Notes under the pieces: generated by a model
The model's database searches: none
Told to the model about the DNA's origin: nothing
The model's input: only the letters and a program-made list of their open reading frames with translations
Assembly: GCA_944390715.1 (NCBI GenBank)
Contig: CALXQS010000006.1
Coordinates: forward strand, 35,048 to 99,047
DNA: 64,000 nucleotides
Direction: 5' to 3'
Source: an uncultured Duodenibacillus sp.
Lineage (GTDB): Bacteria > Pseudomonadota > Gammaproteobacteria > Burkholderiales > Burkholderiaceae_F
Shown here: positions 54,978 to 64,000 of the stretch, piece after piece
Position numbering within the stretch: position 1 is the first letter of the stretch
Layout: every line of letters starts with the position of its first letter
Made by a program: the position numbers and the translations under genes

Positions 54978-55493
54978 TCAATGTTTTGCACAAGAGCCGT
55001 CTGCCGTCTGCCCCACGGAAATTTCCTTCGTTTTGCAGACATCGACTCGTCCCAGAGCCCCGCAGGCGGCTTCAAGCTCAGCAGGCGTCAACTCCACAGC
55101 ACTTGCCGCATCGCCGACAGCCGGAAAAACCGTCTCAAAACGTTCGACCGATATGCCGACCCAGCAGTCAACTCCTGGGTTCCTGCCAAAAGGCGTGACG
55201 CCCCCGGGCCGGTGTCCGACAAGCGGTTCGACCTCATCGAAGGCAAGCATTCTTGGCTTAAATCCAAAAGCACGCTTGAATTTGCCGCCGTCAATCCTGG
55301 CATCTCCCGCAGCGACGACCAGCACTGCTCGTCCCTCGCGCGTCTTTAAGGCAATCGTCTTGGCAATGCGTTCGGCCGCCACGCCCAATGCCTGGGCTGC
55401 AAGTTCAACCGTGGCCGACGACTGCTCCAGCACGCGGATGCGCCCGACGAAGCCTTTTTGCTGCAGGTCCAAACTTGCTTTTTCAAAGGACAT
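54978..55493 (-). CDS. YbaK/EbsC-family aminoacyl-tRNA deacylase-like protein
   Basis: A 171-residue protein of the YbaK/ProX editing superfamily, which hydrolyses mischarged tRNAs such as Cys-tRNA-Pro. The fold is visible in AKTIALKTREGRAVLVVAAGD, the conserved lysine segment GGKFKRAFG, and the GHRPGGVTPFG loop, a hallmark of this family. It starts at the ATG after caggaa, 12 bp downstream of the moaC stop, so it probably shares the moaC transcript. The exact tRNA target is not known. Confidence 0.86.
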   Translation of the reverse strand: MSFEKASLDLQQKGFVGRIRVLEQSSATVELAAQALGVAAERIAKTIALKTREGRAVLVVAAGDARIDGGKFKRAFGFKPRMLAFDEVEPLVGHRPGGVTPFGRNPGVDCWVGISVERFETVFPAVGDAASAVELTPAELEAACGALGRVDVCKTKEISVGQTADGSCAKH

Positions 55494-55504
55494 TTCCTGC
55501 GCTC

Positions 55505-55993
55505 CTATAGCGTGGCATCGGGCGCCACCCAATGTCCGGACTTGCCGCCCATTTTTTCAACGAGCCGGATGCCGTCCATGACCATAAAACGGTCGACGGC
55601 CTTGCACATGTCGTAAATCGTCAAGAGCCCCACCTGCACGGCCGTCAGAGCCTCCATCTCGACGCCGGTCTGCCCGCGGGTCTCGCACGCCGCACGGCAG
55701 ACAACGGCGCTTTTTTCCTTTTGAAGCACAAAATCAACCGTCACGTGCGTGAGCGCTATCGGGTGGCACAAAGGAATCAGCTCTGCGGTTTTTTTGCTGG
55801 CCATGATTGCCGCCACGCGCGCCACGCCGATGACGTCTCCCTTTTTCGCCTTGCCTTCGGCAATGAGGGCAAACGTCTCAGGCCGCATGCGGATGACGCC
55901 TTCGGCAACTGCCGTACGGTGCGTCTGGCCTTTGTCTCCGACATCGACCATATGTGCATTCCCATGATCATCAAAATGCGTGAGTTCAGACAT
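55505..55993 (-). CDS. moaC: Cyclic pyranopterin monophosphate synthase
   Basis: Second step of molybdenum cofactor synthesis, with MoaA. The 162-residue protein has [19 protein letters not shown] near the start, [20 protein letters not shown] (in part) and [10 protein letters not shown], and the [20 protein letters not shown] catalytic region. The ATG at 55993 follows aaggaag; a TTG two codons upstream is possible. No other moa gene is in the window. It is divergent from the BepA-like protease gene. Confidence 0.95.
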   Translation of the reverse strand: MSELTHFDDHGNAHMVDVGDKGQTHRTAVAEGVIRMRPETFALIAEGKAKKGDVIGVARVAAIMASKKTAELIPLCHPIALTHVTVDFVLQKEKSAVVCRAACETRGQTGVEMEALTAVQVGLLTIYDMCKAVDRFMVMDGIRLVEKMGGKSGHWVAPDATL

Positions 55994-56119
55994 AACCAAA
56001 TGCTTCCTTAGAAATATCCTTTTTCGATTCTTCTGAGTTTTGCCACATTACAGTGCATCTTGGCTCGGTATGATACCGAGAAAGTTTTTTCACGCCTTTG
56101 CTTTGCCCACCGCAGACTC

Positions 56120-57625
56120 ATGTTCAAACGCCTCATTGTTCTGGCTGTCAGTCTCTCGATTGCCGCACTGCCCGCTCCTGCCTGTCTGGCAGCCGATTCC
56201 GGCGTGGGGCAGTACAACCTTCCGAGTCTGGGCACGGTAGCCGGCGCCGATCTCACGACGATGGACGAACGGCATCTGGGCGAGCAGCTGATGCGCCGCG
56301 TGCGTGCCGATGCCTCCTTTATGAACGATCCCGAGGCCACGGACTATCTCAACCGCCTAGGCTACAGGCTTGTTGCGGCAGCCGACCCCTCGCCCTACGA
56401 CTTTTTCTTCTTTCCGATCCGCAACAAGACGCTCAATGCCTTTGCGCTGCCCGGAGGCTTTATCGCCGTTCACTCCGGACTCATCATTGCGGCAAAAAAT
56501 GAAAGCGAGCTTGCCGGCGTCATTGGGCATGAAATCGGACACGTCACGCAGCGCCACATCGCCCGCATGCTGCAGCAAAGCGAAGGATCTCTTGCCATGA
56601 CGCTTGGCTCGATCCTGCTGGCGCTGCTCGCTGCCCGCGCCGGAGGAAGCTCCGGCGGAGACGCTGCAATGGGCATCATGATGGGCACGCAGGCGGCCAT
56701 GATTCAAAACCAGCTTGGATATTCGCGCGACGCTGAGCGCGAGGCCGACCGCGTCGGTTTGCAGAGCCTGCAAAATGCAGGTTTTGATCCGCACGGCATG
56801 GAAGCCTTTTTCGAGCGTCTGCAGAAAAACAACCGATGGTACGAATCTGCAAGCACCTCCTACATCTCCACGCATCCTCTCACAACCGAACGCATCAGCG
56901 ACATGCAAAACCGCACGCGCACGCTGCCTGCGGTCAACCACAATGACAGCATCGACTTCGGTCTCATTCAGGCGCGCATGCGCGTGCTGCAGGAGACGCG
57001 CTACGACGGCTGGCTCTCTGCGCTCAAAAGCTTTGATCTGGAACTGGGAAAAAAGCCCGAGCGCCAGCGTGAAGCGGCTCTGCGCTACGGCAAGTCGGTT
57101 GCCCTGAGCAAAATGAACCGCAGCAGCGAAGCTCTCTCAGAAATTCGCCGCGCCAAGTCGCTTGCTGCAACGCCCAACGTCATCATCGACAAGCATTTGA
57201 GCGAACTTGTCTTTCTGACGGCAAAAACCGATGCTGACAAAAAGAAGGCCATCGAACTTGCCCGCGAAACGGCGCAAAAATATCCCTATTCAGGCCTTGC
57301 TGCCACAAACTATGCTGAACTTCTCTACCAGGCCGGAGACAACGCCGCCGTCATCAAATATATCCGCGAACAAAGAGCGCTCGGCAAAAACGACCCCGAC
57401 TACTACGTGTATCTGGCGCGCAGCTATGAAGCGCTCGGCAAGAAATCCCTGAGCTATGCCGCCACGGGCGACATGTACGCACTGATGAACAACCCCCGAG
57501 CAGCCTTGTACCAGTTTGATCTCGCCCAGAAGGCCAACGATGCCGACTTTTATGCGATGAGCGAAATTGACGCCAAGCTGCGCGAACTGCGCCAACAGGT
57601 GCTCGCGCTCGATAAAAAAGACTAG
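56120..57625 (+). CDS. bepA: Periplasmic M48 metalloprotease with TPR region (BepA/YfgC-like)
   Basis: Outer-membrane protein quality-control protease, acting with the BAM machinery in E. coli. The 501-residue precursor has a signal peptide ending CLAAD (about residue 25). The zinc site is H137-E138-I-G-H141, with the third ligand in DAEREADRVG. A C-terminal half of helical TPR-like repeats begins near residue 300 (LQETRYDGWLSALKSF). The ATG at 56120 opens straight into the signal peptide. An in-frame TTG upstream is less likely. Confidence 0.92.
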   Translation: MFKRLIVLAVSLSIAALPAPACLAADSGVGQYNLPSLGTVAGADLTTMDERHLGEQLMRRVRADASFMNDPEATDYLNRLGYRLVAAADPSPYDFFFFPIRNKTLNAFALPGGFIAVHSGLIIAAKNESELAGVIGHEIGHVTQRHIARMLQQSEGSLAMTLGSILLALLAARAGGSSGGDAAMGIMMGTQAAMIQNQLGYSRDAEREADRVGLQSLQNAGFDPHGMEAFFERLQKNNRWYESASTSYISTHPLTTERISDMQNRTRTLPAVNHNDSIDFGLIQARMRVLQETRYDGWLSALKSFDLELGKKPERQREAALRYGKSVALSKMNRSSEALSEIRRAKSLAATPNVIIDKHLSELVFLTAKTDADKKKAIELARETAQKYPYSGLAATNYAELLYQAGDNAAVIKYIREQRALGKNDPDYYVYLARSYEALGKKSLSYAATGDMYALMNNPRAALYQFDLAQKANDADFYAMSEIDAKLRELRQQVLALDKKD

Positions 57626-57893
57626 CTCCACGTGCCTCGAAACGCGCCGTCTTCCTGCGAATAGGCCTTTTTGATGATGCGCTTTTGGCTTCGGATTGTG
57701 TCAAAATACGAGCCTAATCGGCTCTGACGTCGGCGCCTTCCATTGTTGCGCCCGTCTACGGCCACTTTGATCGTTTTTATCTCAAACGGGCCGTGCCCGG
57801 GAACAAAAGCACGACGCCCTCTGCCCTTTTTGTCGGCAGACAGAGGCGCGCGGCTGCTTGCCCGCCTGCCCGCTTCTCGTTGATATTTCCAAC

Positions 57894-58976
57894 ATGGCTA
57901 TTGAAGACTTTCTGACCATTGCCGAGCCCACCGACGAGGTCATCGAAACCGATGCCGTCATCGTCGGCGCCGGTCCCGTGGGCCTTTTCCAAGTTTTTGA
58001 ATTGGGCCTTCTTGAAATCAAGGCGCATGTCGTCGACTCACTCAAAACTGTCGGCGGTCAGTGCATGGAGCTTTATCCCACCAAGCCCATTTATGACATC
58101 CCGGCGGTGCCCGTATATTCGTCCTACGAACTCACCGAAAACCTTTTAAAGCAAATACATCCGTTCAACCCCGTTTTTCACCTGGGAGAAGAAGTTACCC
58201 TGGTGAAAAAGCGCGAGGACGGGCTCTTTGACGTGGCCACCGACAAAGGCACGAAGTTTCTGTGCAAGGTCGTGATCATCGCCGCCGGCGTCGGATCCTT
58301 CCAAGCCAGGCCGCTTCGCGTGCCCGGCATAGAAAAATTCGAAGGCACGCAGCTGCACTACCGCGTGCGCGATCCTGAGATGTTCAACGGCAAAAACATC
58401 GTCATCTGCGGCGGCGGGGATTCTGCGCTTGACTGGACGCTGAACCTTGTGGGCAAAGCCGAAAGCGTCGTCCTGCTGCATCGCCGCGACGGCTTCAGAG
58501 CCGCCGCATCGTCTGTGGCACGCATGCGCGAGCTCTGCGAAAACTGGGAAATGCAGTTTGAAGTCGGCCAGGTGACCGGCTTTGAAGAAGTCGACGGCAA
58601 ACTGACCGAAATTCGAGTCACGGGCGGCGACGGCGTCGTGCGCCGCATGCCGCTCGATCACCTGCTTGTCTTCTTTGGCCTGCAGCCCAAGATCGGACCG
58701 ATCGCCGAATGGGGACTTCAGCTTGAACGCAAGCAGATCGTGGTTGATACCGAAAAGTTTGAAAGCTCCATTCCGGGCATTTTTGCCGTAGGCGACATCA
58801 ATACCTACCCCGGCAAGAAAAAGCTTATTCTTTCGGGCTTTCATGAATGCGCGCTTGCCGCTTTCGGCGCAAGCAAGTACGTTTTCCCTGAAAAGAAGGT
58901 CTTCCTGCAGTACACGACGACAAGCCCGAAGCTGCACAAAGTGCTCGGCGTCGAAACACCAACTTTCGATGACTGA
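57894..58976 (+). CDS. Ferredoxin/flavodoxin--NADP reductase, thioredoxin-reductase-like type
   Basis: FAD- and NADPH-binding reductase of 360 residues. The FAD motif GAGPVGLF lies at about 25-32, [17 protein letters not shown] is the flavin-binding region, GGGDSALDW is the NADP site, and GIFAVGDI is the second FAD motif. There is no CxxC redox pair, which excludes a true thioredoxin reductase and points to the TrxR-like ferredoxin-NADP reductase group. The ATG at 57894 matches family N-termini. It is monocistronic with a terminator. Confidence 0.9.
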   Translation: MAIEDFLTIAEPTDEVIETDAVIVGAGPVGLFQVFELGLLEIKAHVVDSLKTVGGQCMELYPTKPIYDIPAVPVYSSYELTENLLKQIHPFNPVFHLGEEVTLVKKREDGLFDVATDKGTKFLCKVVIIAAGVGSFQARPLRVPGIEKFEGTQLHYRVRDPEMFNGKNIVICGGGDSALDWTLNLVGKAESVVLLHRRDGFRAAASSVARMRELCENWEMQFEVGQVTGFEEVDGKLTEIRVTGGDGVVRRMPLDHLLVFFGLQPKIGPIAEWGLQLERKQIVVDTEKFESSIPGIFAVGDINTYPGKKKLILSGFHECALAAFGASKYVFPEKKVFLQYTTTSPKLHKVLGVETPTFDD

Positions 58977-58994
58977 GGCTTTCGCCTAACCCAA

Positions 58995-59029
58995 GCCCCG
59001 CGGCAAATTTTTCTGCCCGGGGCCTTTTT
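58995..59029 (+). terminator. Rho-independent terminator after the NADP reductase gene
   Basis: A gccccg/cggggc stem with a partly paired 17-base loop and a run of five T, about 20 bp after the stop. Confidence 0.75.
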
Positions 59030-59062
59030 GTCTCTTCAGTCCTTGCCGATTCTCGCCGTCTG

Positions 59063-59878
59063 TCAACTGGGCTGCCGCAGCCTCGGAGAGCCGAAGACTT
59101 GCTCAAACCGTTCGATGGCGCCGATGATGGGAGCATCGAGAAAACGCCGGGCGATTTCAACATCTTCCTGCGGCACGCCGTAATGAGCCTCTGCAACAGA
59201 GCCCGCAATGCAGGCAATCGTATCGGAGTCTCCGCCGATAGAGACGGCGCCGCGAATTGTGTCGTTGTAGTCAACGCCTTCAAAAAAGGCTTCCAGAGCC
59301 TGCGGCACGGATCCCTGCGTGCTCGAACTAAAGCCGTAGTAAGGACGGATGGCGTCCAGTGAAAAATCCAAGCAGTAGTAGTTGGTCTCAATATAGCTTC
59401 GGATGCGGTCCTTGGAGAAGCCTGAGCGCGCCAAGAAAATGGCGCTTGCCACGGCCTGGGCGCCGTGCACGGCCTGTGGGTGGTTGTGCGTGACGACGGT
59501 CACAGTACGGGCAAGGTCCTGCGCCTGCTGCAGACTTGATGCCGCCCACGCGCATGGACTGACGCGCATGGACGCTCCATTGCCCCAACTGCCGTAGGGC
59601 TCCAGAGAATCTTGCCGCACCCAACGCAAAAAACGGTCTCCATAGCCTCGTCCGGGGTAGCTCGCACACCAGCGGCGAAGCGCCTGCACGGTTTCTGCAG
59701 ACAACTCCCGACCAGGATCTCGACGGCAGATAACCAGTGCATCGGCCACTGCCGCCGTCAGCACAGTGTCATCCGTAAACCGGCAATCTTCACCGAAAAG
59801 CACAAAATTTCTCGACTTGTAGTTGTCAAACTCAAAACGAGATCCGATGATGTCGCCGACGACTGCGCCCCAAAGCAT
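59063..59878 (-). CDS. ADP-ribosylglycohydrolase family protein
   Basis: A 271-residue dinuclear-magnesium hydrolase that removes ADP-ribose from proteins or small molecules. Metal ligands are in T35-D36-D37-T38 and GGDSDT (215-220); the N-terminal WGAVVGDIIGSRFEF is the family signature. The ATG at 59878 is used because agagg lies upstream; a TTG seven codons earlier is possible. No ADP-ribosyltransferase or nitrogenase gene is nearby, so a DraG role is unlikely. It is divergent from nadK. Confidence 0.88.
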   Translation of the reverse strand: MLWGAVVGDIIGSRFEFDNYKSRNFVLFGEDCRFTDDTVLTAAVADALVICRRDPGRELSAETVQALRRWCASYPGRGYGDRFLRWVRQDSLEPYGSWGNGASMRVSPCAWAASSLQQAQDLARTVTVVTHNHPQAVHGAQAVASAIFLARSGFSKDRIRSYIETNYYCLDFSLDAIRPYYGFSSSTQGSVPQALEAFFEGVDYNDTIRGAVSIGGDSDTIACIAGSVAEAHYGVPQEDVEIARRFLDAPIIGAIERFEQVFGSPRLRQPS

Positions 59879-60094
59879 TGCGTTTGCCTCTGCAGCCAAT
59901 GCTGCCTAAAAATTGCCTTCCTCGTGCGAAATCCTACACGCAAAAATTTGCCAGCGTTTTCCAAGTTCCAATGAGCAATTCTGGTTTTGTTAGACTTGGG
60001 GCGAAATTTGTTGACCGCGCATCCCTTATTGCCGCCCTCGTACGATTTGCGTCTAAGGAAGCAAAACACCGCAGGTCCGCTAACGGAACACTCT

Positions 60095-61051
60095 ATGCAA
60101 AGCTTTGAACACGTTGCCATCATCGCAAAACCGGACGGCAATATTGCCTGCTATGTGCAGGAACTTATAAAGATCATCGAAAAAACCGGCTGCAGGCCTT
60201 ATCTCGATGAAAACGCCGTCCGTCACATGCCGAAACCCTCGCGCTACGAGTCGGGCTCTGTGCATGAGATCGCACGCGAATGCGAAGTAGCCATCGCCAT
60301 CGGCGGCGACGGCACAATGCTCGGCGCCGCACGCATGCTTGCCCCCTACGGGCTGCCCGTCATCGGCATCAACGCCGGCCGCTTGGGGTTCATCACCGAC
60401 ATTGTGATCGAAGACATGCACCGTCTGGTACCGAGCATGCTCTCGGGACACTACACCTCAGACAACCGCAGCATGCTCGAAGGCGAGGTCTACCGCAACG
60501 GCCAAAAGCTCTTTCAGGAACACAGCGTCAACGACATCGGCATCAGCCACGGCCGAGCTCTGGGCATGGTTGAATACACGGTCTATGTCGACGGCCTGCA
60601 GATGGCCGTGCAGCATGCCGACGGCGTCATTGTCAGCACAGCCACCGGCTCAACGGCTTATGCCATGGCAGCCGGCGGCCCGATCATGCATCCGCAGTGC
60701 AAGAACATGCTGCTCGTGCCGGTAGCGCCGCATACGCTTTCAAACCGGCCCATCGTGCTGAGCTCTCACTCAATCATCGACATTGAGGTCAACGAAACCC
60801 GAAGCGCCGTAGCAAGCTTTGATGCACAGGTGCTTTTTGACGTCATGGCTGGCGACGTGCTGCGCGTCTACGTCAGTCCCTACAGCTTTACGATGCTGCA
60901 CCCTGTGGGCTACAACCACTTCGATTTGCTGCGCCGCAAACTCAAATGGAACTACCTGCCCAAGGCCGAACGACCAATTCATACGCCTGTAGACAAACAA
61001 ACCGCCGCAGCCATCATCCGCGCTCCCGTTCCTGTCGACAAAAACAACTGA
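60095..61051 (+). CDS. nadK: NAD kinase
   Basis: Phosphorylates NAD to NADP. The 318-residue protein has the diagnostic GGDGT (residues 70-74), followed by INAGRLGFITD, NDIGISHG, and the substrate-binding TATGSTAYAMAAGGPI. The ATG at 60095 matches the family; longer in-frame starts are not supported by a ribosome site. recN starts 21 bp downstream, giving the common nadK-recN pair. Confidence 0.95.
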   Translation: MQSFEHVAIIAKPDGNIACYVQELIKIIEKTGCRPYLDENAVRHMPKPSRYESGSVHEIARECEVAIAIGGDGTMLGAARMLAPYGLPVIGINAGRLGFITDIVIEDMHRLVPSMLSGHYTSDNRSMLEGEVYRNGQKLFQEHSVNDIGISHGRALGMVEYTVYVDGLQMAVQHADGVIVSTATGSTAYAMAAGGPIMHPQCKNMLLVPVAPHTLSNRPIVLSSHSIIDIEVNETRSAVASFDAQVLFDVMAGDVLRVYVSPYSFTMLHPVGYNHFDLLRRKLKWNYLPKAERPIHTPVDKQTAAAIIRAPVPVDKNN

Positions 61052-61072
61052 TTTCTCTTCTGTGCGTGCAGC

Positions 61073-62758
61073 ATGCTTGAACTTCTGACTTTAAAAGATT
61101 TCGTCATCGTCTCTTCGCTGGACATTGAAGCAGAAAAGGGACTTACCTGTCTCACAGGCGAAACCGGCGCAGGCAAGTCGATTCTCATCGACGCGCTTGA
61201 ATTTGTTCTCGGGGCCCGAGGCGATCCGAGCGTTATTCGCGAAGGAGCTCTGCGCACTGAAGTCTGCGCACAGTTTACGGTTGTGGCGCGTGCCCGCAGC
61301 TGGCTTCAAAATGCAGGATTTGACGAATGCGACACGGTGCTGCTGCGCCGTACGATTGACACCAAAGGCCGCTCTCGCGCCTGGATCAACGCCACGCCCG
61401 TGACAATTTCGCAAATGCGCGAGCTCGGAGAACGGCTCGTCGACATTCACGGCCAGCACGCGCATCAGTCGCTCTTGAAACCCGCCTACCAGACGCAGCT
61501 CGTCGATGGATTCGGCGCAACCAAGGCTCTGCGCACGGCTGTACGCGACGCCTGGCTTGCCTGGCAGCACCGTCTGCGCCTGTTGACCGAGGCAACCGAA
61601 GATCAGGAAAAGCTTCAGGCCGAGGCTGAGCGGCTGGGATGGATCAATGAGGTCTACGAAGAACTTCAGCCGCAGGACGGCGAGTGGGAAAAAATCAGCG
61701 AAGAGCATCAGCTCCTATCAAACAGCGCCGACATCGTACTCAACATCCGCAATGCGCTCGATTGCCTGCGCGAAGGACAGGTGAGCGCTTCGCAGCTGGT
61801 TTCAACAGCACAAACAGAACTTGCGGCTGCTGCGCGCTTTGATGAGTCCTGCTCGCAGTTTGAAGCCGCTCTGTCGCAGGCTGCGGCCATCATTGACGAC
61901 ACGGCGCGCGACGTCTCGCACCACCTGGACCGCTTTGATGTTGATGAAGAGCATTTTGCGGAAATCGACGAACGACTCAACAGCTATTGGAGAGTCTCGC
62001 GCAAGTTCCACCGCACCCCCGAAGAGCTCTACGCGCATTGGCAGGAAACCCGCGAAAGACTGCATCAAATCGAGCTCACCAGCGATATTGAAGCGCTCAA
62101 AAAAGCTGAACTTCAATGCAAAAAAGCTTATCTTGAGCAGGCAGCCAAGCTCACGCAGGCTCGGCGCGAAGCCGCCGCTCGCCTGTCTGCTGCCGTGACG
62201 GCAGAAATGCAGACGCTTTCCATGGCGGGAGGCAAGCTTGAAATTGCCCTCAACCCCTGCGAACCACGCGCCTCAGGCGTTGAGTCCTGCGAATTCTTGG
62301 TCAGCGGCCACGCCGGCGCCACGCCTCGCCCGCTCATCAAGGTAGCCTCCGGCGGCGAACTGGCGCGCATTTCGCTTGCCATTGCCGTCATCACTGCACA
62401 GATTACGCCCGTGCCCACGCTGATCTTTGACGAAGTCGACACGGGCATAGGCGGCGCCGTGGCCGAAGTGGTCGGACGTCTTTTGCGCCGTCTTGGCAAC
62501 ACGCGCCAGGTGCTGTGCGTCACGCATCTGCCTCAGGTCGCCGCTTGTGCGCATCAGCAATGGCTCGTACACAAGCACACGGAAAACAACGTCACGACAA
62601 GCTCGCTCAAACTTTTGTCGCCGCAAGAGCGCGTCTCTGAAATTGCCCGCATGATGGGAGGCCGGGTCATTACCGAAGCCACTCTCACAACGGCTGCCGA
62701 ACTGATCGACAATGCCGCCAAGGACAATCACAATCCGAGCCCCGCGTCAGGCGCATAA
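61073..62758 (+). CDS. recN: DNA repair protein RecN
   Basis: SMC-like ATPase of recombinational double-strand-break repair. The 561-residue protein has Walker A GETGAGKS (29-36), long central heptad-rich stretches (about 150-370), the ABC signature region VASGGELARISLA, Walker B TLIFDEVDTGIGG, and a C-terminal VLCVTHLPQVAACA. It is co-transcribed with nadK. No clear LexA site was found immediately upstream. Confidence 0.96.
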   Translation: MLELLTLKDFVIVSSLDIEAEKGLTCLTGETGAGKSILIDALEFVLGARGDPSVIREGALRTEVCAQFTVVARARSWLQNAGFDECDTVLLRRTIDTKGRSRAWINATPVTISQMRELGERLVDIHGQHAHQSLLKPAYQTQLVDGFGATKALRTAVRDAWLAWQHRLRLLTEATEDQEKLQAEAERLGWINEVYEELQPQDGEWEKISEEHQLLSNSADIVLNIRNALDCLREGQVSASQLVSTAQTELAAAARFDESCSQFEAALSQAAAIIDDTARDVSHHLDRFDVDEEHFAEIDERLNSYWRVSRKFHRTPEELYAHWQETRERLHQIELTSDIEALKKAELQCKKAYLEQAAKLTQARREAAARLSAAVTAEMQTLSMAGGKLEIALNPCEPRASGVESCEFLVSGHAGATPRPLIKVASGGELARISLAIAVITAQITPVPTLIFDEVDTGIGGAVAEVVGRLLRRLGNTRQVLCVTHLPQVAACAHQQWLVHKHTENNVTTSSLKLLSPQERVSEIARMMGGRVITEATLTTAAELIDNAAKDNHNPSPASGA

Positions 62759-62799
62759 TTGCAGACTCTTCTTTTGCGTGTTTTTGCGAGGTTTCTCTC

Positions 62800-63876
62800 A
62801 TGTCCAGGCCCATTTCCGTTTTGGTTCACATCGACGCCATGCGGCACAACGTTGCCCTCGTGCGCAAGGCTGCCGGCAGCCGTACTCTTTGGGCTGTAGT
62901 CAAAGCCAATGCCTACGGTCATGGTCTGGAAAACGCCGTCAGCGGCTTTGCTGAGGCCGATGGCCTGGCGATGCTTGAGGCAAGCGAGGCAAGACGAGCC
63001 AGAGCCGCCGGCTGGCAGAAGCGCCTTTTGATGCTCGAAGGATTTTTTGACGCCGCCGATGCGCTTGAACTTGAAGCTCTTGGAGCCGAGCCCGTCATTC
63101 ATTCACGCTGGCAGATTGAACTTTTGAAGTCGATGCCGCACTCAGCCTTCAGAGTGCATGTCAAAATCAATTCCGGCATGAACCGACTGGGCTTTCAGCC
63201 TGCAGAATCAGCGCAGGTCATATCTGAGCTCCGATCCATCCCCGGCGTTGAAGTTCTTGATGCCGTCACGCACTTTGCCAACGCTGAACTGCCGTTTGAA
63301 AATGCTTCCGCAGCCAGCGTTTCCACGCAGCTGCGGCAGATGCAGCCCATTGCTGAGCGTGAAGAGCTCTGCATGGCGAATTCCGCCGCGGGACTGATGC
63401 AGCCAGCCGTAGCAGGAAACGGCCTGCGAGCCGGCATTGCCCTTTACGGCATCAGTCCTTCAAGCGACGTCTCATCACACGAATTGGGCTTGAAGCCGGC
63501 CATGACGCTAAGCGCCGACATCATTGCCCTGCGCAGCGTCGCCCGCGGAGGAGCCGTCGGATACGGCAGCCGCTGGACTGCTCAAAAAGACTCGCGCATT
63601 GCCGTCGTCGCATGCGGCTATGCCGACGGTTATCCGCGCTCGATGCCCGACGGCGCGCCCGTCTGGGTTGAAGGACAGATTGCACCCATTGCAGGCGCCG
63701 TCTCCATGGACATGCTCACGATTGACGTAACCCACATACCGCAGGCGCAAATCGGCAGCCGCGTCGAACTCTGGGGCGAGCACATCTGCGTCAATGATCT
63801 CGCCCGCCGCTGCGGCACCATTGGTTATGAGCTGCTTTGCGCCGTTGCCAGCCGCGTTCCGGTCTCTTCAAACTAA
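62800..63876 (+). CDS. alr: Alanine racemase
   Basis: PLP enzyme supplying D-alanine for peptidoglycan. It has 358 residues. The cofactor lysine is K35 in VVKANAYGHG, the N-terminal barrel has INSGMNRLGF, and the catalytic tyrosine is Y255 in VGYGSRW. C-terminal CGYADGYPRSMPDG and GAVSMDMLTIDV complete the family features. It follows recN by 41 bp on the same strand and is followed by a terminator. Confidence 0.96.
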   Translation: MSRPISVLVHIDAMRHNVALVRKAAGSRTLWAVVKANAYGHGLENAVSGFAEADGLAMLEASEARRARAAGWQKRLLMLEGFFDAADALELEALGAEPVIHSRWQIELLKSMPHSAFRVHVKINSGMNRLGFQPAESAQVISELRSIPGVEVLDAVTHFANAELPFENASAASVSTQLRQMQPIAEREELCMANSAAGLMQPAVAGNGLRAGIALYGISPSSDVSSHELGLKPAMTLSADIIALRSVARGGAVGYGSRWTAQKDSRIAVVACGYADGYPRSMPDGAPVWVEGQIAPIAGAVSMDMLTIDVTHIPQAQIGSRVELWGEHICVNDLARRCGTIGYELLCAVASRVPVSSN

Positions 63877-63954
63877 GCCGTAATGCTAGGAATTAGGTAC
63901 GCAAGTTGAAAATGCAAATTTCGTCTAAGAGTGGATGGAGGGCCGGCCATTTCC

Positions 63955-63990
63955 GCCCTGGCAGGATGAAACATGCCTCCAGGGCTTTTT
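63955..63990 (+). terminator. Rho-independent terminator after alr
   Basis: gccctgg pairs with ccagggc, with an additional agg/cct step after a one-base bulge, then five T. It ends the recN-alr transcript near the window edge. Confidence 0.8.
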
Positions 63991-64000
63991 GATGTGTCGA

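Overview
The window looks like a chromosomal segment of a gut betaproteobacterium, most likely Burkholderiales/Sutterellaceae (Sutterella or Parasutterella type). This is inferred from gene content: the tyrS / M23 peptidase / anmK block, ribH-nusB-thiL-pgpA, nadK-recN, a type A RNase P RNA, a sigma-32 groE promoter without CIRCE, and a periplasmic flavoprotein reductase with a separate FMN-binding protein. The DNA is moderately GC-rich with even codon use throughout. I saw no phage, insertion sequence, CRISPR array, rRNA or tRNA.

Layout. 1-5.6 kb: 5' part of tyrS (minus), then an M23 endopeptidase, anmK (peptidoglycan recycling) and a SulP anion transporter. 5.6-11.6 kb: a complete 2-aminoethylphosphonate pathway (ABC importer ATPase, fused permease, binding lipoprotein, then phnW and phnX), preceded by a three-repeat Pho box and a decayed gene remnant. 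11.7-13.9 kb: an OmpR-type two-component system. 14.4-22.4 kb: a DsbC-like isomerase, an ADP-forming acyl-CoA synthetase, an EamA transporter, rnpB, hemL and a DsbD/ScsB-like reductant transporter. 22.7-30.7 kb: EamA transporter, dacB, groES-groEL, a U32 protein, a secreted esterase and pyrF. 30.9-40.4 kb: mostly minus-strand housekeeping, ribH-nusB-thiL-pgpA-pncC and glyA-nrdR-ribD-ribE, interrupted by an alkyltransferase, a small membrane protein and an Old Yellow Enzyme. 40.7-46.2 kb: a Pho-box-preceded PiT transporter with a PhoU-like tail, a YqaA-like membrane protein, a radical SAM enzyme, and pyrE beside a CodA-like amidohydrolase. 46.2-51.3 kb: apbE, a UmuD-like protein with an altered catalytic dyad, an AIM24-like protein, an FMN-binding protein and a fumarate-reductase-type flavoprotein. 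51.5-63.9 kb: glnS with a large internal insertion, azlCD, a YbaK-like deacylase, moaC, a BepA-like protease, a ferredoxin-NADP reductase type flavoprotein, an ADP-ribosylglycohydrolase, nadK, recN and alr.

How the parts connect. Two separate loci (phosphonate uptake and breakdown; PiT-PhoU) carry repeats at 11-bp spacing that match PhoB sites, pointing to one phosphate-starvation regulon. ApbE, the FMN-binding protein and the flavoprotein together fit a periplasmic reductase system with covalently bound FMN. DsbC-like and DsbD-like proteins supply periplasmic disulfide isomerisation and its reducing power. The points most worth following up are the GlnRS insertion, the UmuD-like protein lacking the Ser-Lys dyad, the Glu-to-Gln change in the CodA-like enzyme, the operator-like palindrome before the flavoprotein gene, and the paired Pho boxes.
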